A DNA stretch of 64,000 bases. Source: Bradyrhizobium sp. CCH5-F6 (GTDB lineage: Bacteria > Pseudomonadota > Alphaproteobacteria > Rhizobiales > Xanthobacteraceae). The stretch is from NCBI RefSeq assembly GCF_001556045.1, contig NZ_LSIC01000078.1, positions 99,400-163,399 on the forward strand, given 5' to 3'. The position numbers were made by a program, and so were the translations under genes. The notes beneath the pieces were generated by a model. The model saw nothing but the letters and a program-made list of their open reading frames with translations, was not told the DNA's origin and ran no database searches. Of the stretch, positions 58,705-64,000 are shown piece by piece; position 1 is the stretch's first letter; each line of letters begins with the position of its first letter.

Positions 58705-60786
58705 ATGCCGAGCAGCAGCTTCGTCAAGACGGCTTGCCCGCACGACTGCCCGAGCGCCTGCGCGCTGGAAGTCGAACGCTTGTCATCGAACCGAATCGGA
58801 CGCGTTCGCGGCAGCGCCGAGAACAGCTATACGTCGGGCGTCTGCTGCACCAAGGTGTCGCGCTATGCCGAACGCGTGCATCATCCCGACCGGCTCGCGC
58901 AGCCGATGCGGCGCGTGGGCACCAAGGGATCGGGTGAGTTTGCGCCGATCAGCTGGGACGATGCGCTCGACGAGATTGCGGACCGGTTCACCCGCGCGAC
59001 ACAGAGCCATGGATCCGAAGCCGTCTGGCCCTATCATTCGGGTGGCAATATGGGTGTCATCCAGCGCTGGGGTCTCGACCGGCTGCGGCACGCCTTCCGC
59101 TATTCGCGTCAGCAGACCACCATCTGCGTGACGCCGGCAGAGTCGGGCTGGAAGGCCGGCATCGGCGAATTGCGCGGCTGCGACCCGCGCGAGATGGTCG
59201 AGGCCGATCTGATCCTGATGTGGGGCGGCAATCCCGTCTCCACCCAGGTCAATGCGATGACTCACATCGCGCGGGCGCGCAAACGCGGTGCGAAGCTGAT
59301 CGTCGTGGACGTCTATCGGACGCCGACCATCGCTGCGGCGGATATCGCCGTCATTGTCCGCCCCGGCACTGATGCTGCCCTCGCGCTCGGCATGATGCAT
59401 GTCCTCTTGAAAGAGGGATTCGCGGACGAGGCCTATCTCGCGCGCCTGACGGATTTCGACGACGACGTGCGGCGTCACATCGAGAGCTGGCCACCGGAGC
59501 GGGCGGCGCAGGTGACCGGCGTCGACGTCGCGCAGATCGTCGACATCGCACGGCTTTACGGACGGACCAAGCGCAGCTTCCTGCGTCTCGGCTTCGGCTT
59601 CACCCGCTCGCGCAACGGCGCCGCCAGCATGCACGCCGTTTCCTGCCTGCCGGCGATCACGGGCTCCTGGCAGCACAAGGGCGGCGGCGCTTTCTTTCTC
59701 GCGCTCGACAACTGGCGCCTCGATACGACCTTGGCGCATGGTCTCGACATGCGCGATCCCCACACCCGCATACTCGACCAGTCGCGCATCGGCGCAATCC
59801 TGACCGGCGACCCGGTCGCCCTCAAGGGCGGGCCGCCGGTCGCCGCGATGATCATGCAGAATGCGAACTCGGCCAATGTGGCCCCGGATAGTCGCAAGGT
59901 GGCTCAGGGGCTCGGCCGGGAAGACCTGTTCCTTTGCGTGCACGAGCAGTTCATGACGCCGACGGCTCGCTATGCCGACATCGTCCTGCCGGCGGCGATG
60001 TTTCTAGAGGCGGACGACATCTACTACGGCCTTGGGCACACCTACATTACCGCGGGCCCGCGAGTTCTCGACCGCTATCGGGAGAGCTGGACCAATCACG
60101 AAGTGGTCTGTGGCATCGCGCGGCGGCTGGGATCGGATAATCCGAGCTTTCGAATGAGCGCGTTCGAGCTGATCGACAAGACGCTCACTGCGTCGGGGCG
60201 GGGAACGGCGGCGGAGGCCTTCGAGACCGGCTGGGTGGAATGCGCCGAACCGTTCGACGACGCTCATTTCACCAATCGTTTCCCGACCGCGGACGGCAAA
60301 TTCCATTTCAAGCCGGATTGGACCAAGATCGGTCCGAACGGTCATGGCATGCGACCGTTGCCGGACTTCATGGAAAACTATGAAGTTGCCGACAGCGAGC
60401 ACCCGTTCCGCCTCGTTGCGCCGCCGGCGCGGACCTTCCTCAACACCACCTTCACGGAGATTGAGAGCTCGCGGAAACGCGAAGGCGCGCCTCACGTGAT
60501 CATCCACCCCGAAGACGCCGCGCGCCAAGGCGTGGCCGATGCCGACATCGTGCAGCTCGGCAATCGCCGCGGTCGGCTCGAACTGCCGGCGAAAATCGAC
60601 CAAAGCGGTCGCCCCGGGGTCGTGATTGTCGAAGGCATCTGGCCGAATACGGATTTCTCGGGAGGACTTGGCGTCAACCAGCTAATCGGCGACGATCCGG
60701 TGCCGCCAAACGGCGGCAGCGCCTTCCATGACACCGCCGTCTGGATGCGTCGGCTAAGTCAGGATGCGGTGATCGATAACGGGTAA
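58705..60786 (+). CDS. molybdopterin-dependent oxidoreductase (MopB superfamily)
   Basis: The 693-residue protein has an N-terminal [4Fe-4S] motif C11-x3-C15-x3-C19-x27-C47 (ACPHDCPSAC...GVCCTK), a cofactor-binding core (YHSGGNMGVIQRWGLDRLRHAFRYSRQ, LILMWGGNPVSTQVN) and the C-terminal dinucleotide-binding domain (FRLVAPPARTFLNTTFTE). No Tat leader is present, so it is cytoplasmic, unlike most respiratory members. The region around TICVTPAESGWKAG replaces the usual Cys/Ser/Asp ligand context and I cannot name the Mo ligand. Neither a small Fe-S nor a haem subunit gene is adjacent. It probably oxidises, hydroxylates or reduces the compound brought in by the ABC system. Confidence 0.88.
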   Translation: MPSSSFVKTACPHDCPSACALEVERLSSNRIGRVRGSAENSYTSGVCCTKVSRYAERVHHPDRLAQPMRRVGTKGSGEFAPISWDDALDEIADRFTRATQSHGSEAVWPYHSGGNMGVIQRWGLDRLRHAFRYSRQQTTICVTPAESGWKAGIGELRGCDPREMVEADLILMWGGNPVSTQVNAMTHIARARKRGAKLIVVDVYRTPTIAAADIAVIVRPGTDAALALGMMHVLLKEGFADEAYLARLTDFDDDVRRHIESWPPERAAQVTGVDVAQIVDIARLYGRTKRSFLRLGFGFTRSRNGAASMHAVSCLPAITGSWQHKGGGAFFLALDNWRLDTTLAHGLDMRDPHTRILDQSRIGAILTGDPVALKGGPPVAAMIMQNANSANVAPDSRKVAQGLGREDLFLCVHEQFMTPTARYADIVLPAAMFLEADDIYYGLGHTYITAGPRVLDRYRESWTNHEVVCGIARRLGSDNPSFRMSAFELIDKTLTASGRGTAAEAFETGWVECAEPFDDAHFTNRFPTADGKFHFKPDWTKIGPNGHGMRPLPDFMENYEVADSEHPFRLVAPPARTFLNTTFTEIESSRKREGAPHVIIHPEDAARQGVADADIVQLGNRRGRLELPAKIDQSGRPGVVIVEGIWPNTDFSGGLGVNQLIGDDPVPPNGGSAFHDTAVWMRRLSQDAVIDNG

Positions 60787-61403
60787 AAGGCCGAACCGCG
60801 CACATCTGGGCCGAAGCAGAAGCGGGCGCCGCACACCGCCTGCGTTGCAGCGGTCGCAACCAGGCTGGGCTTGCAAGAGGATGGTGCGCCATTCAGAATA
60901 AAATTGCGAACTCATATGTTATTGAAATCGCGACATAATTTTTGATCTATCCAGACGCTGGTGCTCACGGATATTGCGGCCGGTTGGACGGAGCTCTCGG
61001 CATCCTGCTTGCCGCGCGGCAATGGGCGGCTCTGCACGATCGCCGCCGCGTTCACGGATATCGATCCGGTGGACGAACTCCGGCGGATTGCGCAGGGCAA
61101 AGCCGCCTTTCCACGGTGGACCTGCTGTCCTTGTGCGTTGCGCTGGATCGCTTCGCGTGGCAGCTTCGAGCCTCCGCCGACGTGTAAAGGCAATTCCGTC
61201 CAATCGCAAACAGAATCATGCGCAGCGCGACAGTCATTTGCACTCCCATTTGCTATGGCTTAAGCTGGCCTAGACGTCCATCGGGAAAGTCCGTCTCGTG
61301 CGCGTGGTGGCTCACGAGTCGCGAGTTTCGTCGGTGGATGACTGTCTGAAATGACAAACTTCTGCTGCCTCCCGGCAGAGCCCGCGGAGCCTCCCTTGGT
61401 CGG
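60787..61403. pseudogene. gene-free stretch with decayed integrase-like fragment
   Basis: No intact gene is present between the molybdoenzyme and the IS630 element. At about 60955-60995 the plus strand encodes QTLVLTDIAAGWTEL, which matches the start of the catalytic domain of rve-type transposases (TLVLTDIATGWTE). The frame then loses resemblance, with no DDE glutamate found, so it is a remnant. The rest holds no recognised signal. Confidence 0.4.
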
Positions 61404-62690
61404 CTAGACGATCGATTTTGTGAAACCTGCATCCTGGGATCAGGCTGATTGATGGAACGGACGGTTTGTTGGCGGATTCCTCGTTTTGCGGTCGGCGAAA
61501 CGAGGATTGTCTCATGGCAGGATGGCGGCGAGCGGTCGAATTGGCAATGAGCGACGAAGAGATTGCGACGTTGACGACGCTGTCGCGGTCGCGAACTGAG
61601 CTGGCGAGCCGGGTCTCGCGCGCGCAGATGTTGCTGGCGTATTTGGCAAATCCGTCGTTCTGCGCGGTGGGCCAAAGACTTGAGGTCCATCATCAGACGG
61701 TGCAGCGCTGTGTCGAGCGAGCATTGGCCGATGGCCCGCTGGCGGCCCTCGACGATCGCCCGCGGCCGGGCAAGGAACCGACCATCACGCCCGAGGCCAA
61801 AGCCTGGTTGGTGTCGCTGGCGTGCGACAAGGCCAAGGACCACGGCTATCCGCACGAGTTGTGGACGACGCGGCTTTTGGCGCGCCATGCGCGCGAAGAC
61901 GGGCCGGCGGCGGGGCATGTGTGTTTGGCCAATTTGGTCCAGGGCACGATGTGCAAGATCCTCGGCCAAGAGAGCATCAAGCCGCACAAAGTGCGCTACT
62001 ATCTTGAAAATCGCGACGCCGAGTTCGAGCAGAAGATGGCGGAGGTCCTGTGCGTCTATCGTGAAGTCGAAGTCCTGAAGAAAGCCGCTGCCAAGGGAAA
62101 GCGGCAGGGAAAGCCGGTGACGATCGTCTCCTGCGACGAGAAGCCGGGAATCCAGGCTATCGGAACGACGGCCCCGGATTTGCCGCCCAAGCTTGGCGTC
62201 CACGCCACCTTTGCGCGCGACCATGAATACAAACGCCATGGCACGCTCAGCCTGCTGGCTGGGATTGATCTGCTCACCGGCAAGGTTCACGCCCTCGTCA
62301 AGGATCGCCACCGCAGTCGAGAGTTCATCGAACTCCTCAGGCTTATCGATGCCGCCTATCCGCCGAACACGGCGATCAAGCTGATACTCGACAATCATTC
62401 TGCACACATATCGAGAGAAACAAGAGCCTGGCTCGCCACCCGACCAGCCGGGCGCTTCGAGTTCACCTTCACGCCCAAGCACGGCTCGTGGCTCAATCTC
62501 ATCGAGGGGTTCTTCTCCAAGTTCGCCCGTTCAGTCCTGCGCCACATCCGGGTGGCGTCAAAACATGAGCTCGAGGAGCGCATCATGGCCGGCATCGACG
62601 ACGTCAACCGCCATCCCGTCATCCACAGATGGTCCTACAAGCTCGCCGAGGCCGCCTGATATGATTCAAACCAAGAAAACGCTGAACTAG
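61404..62690 (+). mobile_element. IS630-family insertion sequence
   Basis: The unit consists of one transposase gene between imperfect terminal inverted repeats. The left end begins CTAGACGATCGATTTTGTG at 61404; the right end, read inward from 62690 on the other strand, begins CTAGTTCAGCGTTTTCTTGG. Both ends carry TA at the boundary, as expected for IS630, which targets and duplicates TA. Exact ends are approximate because the repeats match only in part. Confidence 0.6.
61514..62659 (+). CDS. IS630 family transposase
   Basis: The 381-residue transposase has an N-terminal helix-turn-helix (VHHQTVQRCVERALADGPLAALDDRPRPG) and a complete DDE domain: D208 (SCDEKPGIQA), D293 (LDNHSAH) and E331 (GSWLNLIEGFFS). 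It appears intact and possibly active. The ATG at 61514 follows a GAGGATTGTCTC leader. The element abuts a truncated serine recombinase gene on its right. Confidence 0.92.
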   Translation: MAGWRRAVELAMSDEEIATLTTLSRSRTELASRVSRAQMLLAYLANPSFCAVGQRLEVHHQTVQRCVERALADGPLAALDDRPRPGKEPTITPEAKAWLVSLACDKAKDHGYPHELWTTRLLARHAREDGPAAGHVCLANLVQGTMCKILGQESIKPHKVRYYLENRDAEFEQKMAEVLCVYREVEVLKKAAAKGKRQGKPVTIVSCDEKPGIQAIGTTAPDLPPKLGVHATFARDHEYKRHGTLSLLAGIDLLTGKVHALVKDRHRSREFIELLRLIDAAYPPNTAIKLILDNHSAHISRETRAWLATRPAGRFEFTFTPKHGSWLNLIEGFFSKFARSVLRHIRVASKHELEERIMAGIDDVNRHPVIHRWSYKLAEAA

Positions 62691-62691
62691 T

Positions 62692-63552
62692 ATGAAAAAG
62701 ATTTCGGCGTGCCCTAGCTGGCTCGCATTGACTGACGATCGTCAGAGCTTTGTCTTCTTGCCAGAGAGAGCCGAAATCGTTCGGAAGATATTTGAATTGG
62801 CTATTGGAGGTGTAGGTAGCTACGCAATAGCGAACCACCTTAATCGACAGAAAGTTACGCCATTCGGACCTTCTCTGACGTGGGATCACACGACCATCGA
62901 CAGCATGCTGAGGAATCGGGCTACGTTTGGCGAGCACCAACCGAAAAGCTACGCAGGCGGAAGCAAGAAAGGCGTGCCCGTGGGCCGTCCCGTCGCGGGC
63001 TACTATCCAGCCGCGATCGACGAAGCGACGTTTAATGCAGCTCAAGCGGCACGACGTCAAAACCTCATCTCGGGGAGGGGGCGGAAAGGAAACAACATTG
63101 CGAATGTTTTTAGCGGCCTGGCGACTTGCGCGTACTGTCGTAGCGAGATCAAGTTTCACAGTAATGGCGATGCCAAGAGTCTTATATGTTCGAAAGTCAT
63201 CAACGGCGAGGGTTGTATCCGTACAGCATGGTCATATCGTGATTTTGAAGTGACCGTTCTTCACTTCCTAGCTCACCCCGCGTTGTCGGAACGGATGAGT
63301 GACGAGCAAAAAAAAATCATATCGGATCTCGTGGAGCACGTAAAGAAGCTCTCGGGCGACCAAGTTTATGGCGCCAGATTTAGCATCGCGTTACTCCTCA
63401 AGAGGATCGTTTCCGAATTGAGAATTTCAAGTGCCGGCTCAGCGCCCACGCCGAGACTGTCCGACGCCCTAGTCCGGCGAAATGTTACGGGAAGGTTTTT
63501 CGAAATTCGACTCTGGGATGGCCCTTTGTATAGAGGGATCTCAATTGCCTAA
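62692..63552 (+). pseudogene. serine recombinase, C-terminal part only
   Basis: The 286-residue open frame corresponds to the middle and C-terminal part of a large serine recombinase: FVFLPERAEIVRKIFELAIGGVGSYAIANHLNRQ is the recombinase domain, and a zinc-ribbon follows (LATCAYCRSEIKF, LICSKVINGEGCIRTAW). The N-terminal resolvase catalytic domain with its active-site serine is absent. The frame opens just at the right IS630 boundary, so the IS most likely removed the 5' part. Codon use is A/T-richer than in core genes, in keeping with a mobile origin. Not expected to be active. Confidence 0.85.
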
Positions 63553-63626
63553 GGCAAAGTGCTAGAGGACAATGGTTGGTGACCTCCAGCAAGGTTCTGG
63601 TTAGTCGTCCGTGAAGAACTCTGGCC

Positions 63627-64000
63627 TCAGACTGGAACGGTCTGAAGCCCGGCAGTTAGAGCCGAGAGGATTTGGCGCAGCAAAAGCCTGAGCCAGCGGA
63701 TGAGGCGTCGGAAGTTGTAGCCTGCGGCAGCGAGGACGGCGTTGGCGGCGTCACCGCGGCGGTGGGCGAGATAGTTGCAGCCCATGCGGTGCTCGGCTTT
63801 GAGATGGCCGATGACGGGCTCGACGGCCGCCCTGCGGCGTAGTTCACGCTTGATCGCGGGCGTTACCCCTCGCTTCTGGCCGGAGAGGAACACCCTGAAC
63901 TTGTAATCGGGCGGCGCGTTGTGGCCGCGATATCCCCTGTCGGCGGAGCTATGCCTGAATCTGGGTGACGGAGCCGATCAGGCGGCGTGGCTTTGCTGGG
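63627..64000 (-). pseudogene. IS5-family transposase, frameshifted, runs off window
   Basis: The last 88 residues or so encode the C-terminal end of an IS5-type transposase, including KRELRRRAAVEPVIGHLKAE and GDAANAVLAAAGYNFRRLIRWLRLLL, with the DDE glutamate in EPVIGH. Upstream, SADRGYRGHNAPPDYKFRV continues in the same frame, but the earlier part (KPRRLIGSVTQIQA) is in another frame and ends at a TAG near 63949. A small deletion there has broken the gene. The beginning lies outside the window. Confidence 0.8.

Noticed and set aside
1..64000. CRISPR arrays and tRNA or rRNA genes
   Set aside because: No regularly spaced direct repeats with unique spacers were seen; repeats here are palindromes or the 12-bp tandem in prpE. 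No cloverleaf or rRNA motif was recognised by eye, though a tRNA could be missed without a covariance search.

Overview
The window is high-G+C chromosomal DNA from an alphaproteobacterium, most likely Bradyrhizobium or a close relative in the Nitrobacteraceae. Pointers are an NdvA-type cyclic beta-glucan exporter, a DUF1013/TrcR cell-cycle regulator, a ChrR anti-sigma factor whose metal ligands sit at the positions remembered for Rhodobacter, TAXI-TRAP transport, several CoA-ligases, and many small intergenic palindromes. The species call is inference; no rRNA or tRNA gene was seen.

Layout. 1-18 kb is core housekeeping: a truncated thioesterase, nitronate monooxygenase, aspartase, a DedA-like protein, a stand-alone HisE-like protein, an orphan ABC binding protein, ndvA, a D,D-carboxypeptidase, a long-chain acyl-CoA ligase, a peroxiredoxin, the tight rnhA-thrB-ispH run, trcR and an OmpW porin. 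18-34 kb carries a PrpE-type CoA ligase, two tandem TPR/LprI secreted paralogues, a Na+/H+ antiporter, an SDR, a complete TAXI-TRAP transporter with its DUF1850 partner, small secreted proteins, a Nudix hydrolase, a hot-dog thioesterase and an aldo/keto reductase. 35-36 kb is an isolated, lower-G+C Mrr-like restriction endonuclease. 36-47 kb holds a TPR protein, a two-subunit CoA-transferase-like pair, oleate hydratase next to an acyl-CoA ligase, a flavin amine oxidase, a RibD/DHFR-fold reductase and a FABP-like protein.

47.6-54.8 kb is the most coherent system. It contains an RpoE-type ECF sigma factor overlapping a ChrR zinc anti-sigma factor, a second ECF sigma factor, a small acidic protein, two membrane proteins (DUF2177 and DUF1295), an FAD oxidoreductase, a DUF1365 protein and a cyclopropane-fatty-acid-synthase-like methyltransferase. 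Four intergenic sites here have the form TGATCC-N16-CGTT, each placed as the promoter of a gene in the cluster: rpoE-chrR, the second sigma factor, DUF2177 (minus strand), and the FAD/DUF1365/Cfa operon. I read this as a locally encoded singlet-oxygen or photo-oxidative membrane-lipid response with a sigma-factor cascade.

54.9-60.8 kb is a second self-contained module: a LysR regulator divergent from an NMT1/SsuA-type ABC importer whose genes overlap by ATGA, followed 7 bp later by a cytoplasmic-type molybdopterin oxidoreductase. Its substrate is unknown. 60.8-64 kb is mobile-element debris: a decayed integrase-like fragment, an intact IS630-family element, a serine recombinase lacking its catalytic domain directly at the IS edge, and a frameshifted IS5-family transposase running off the window.
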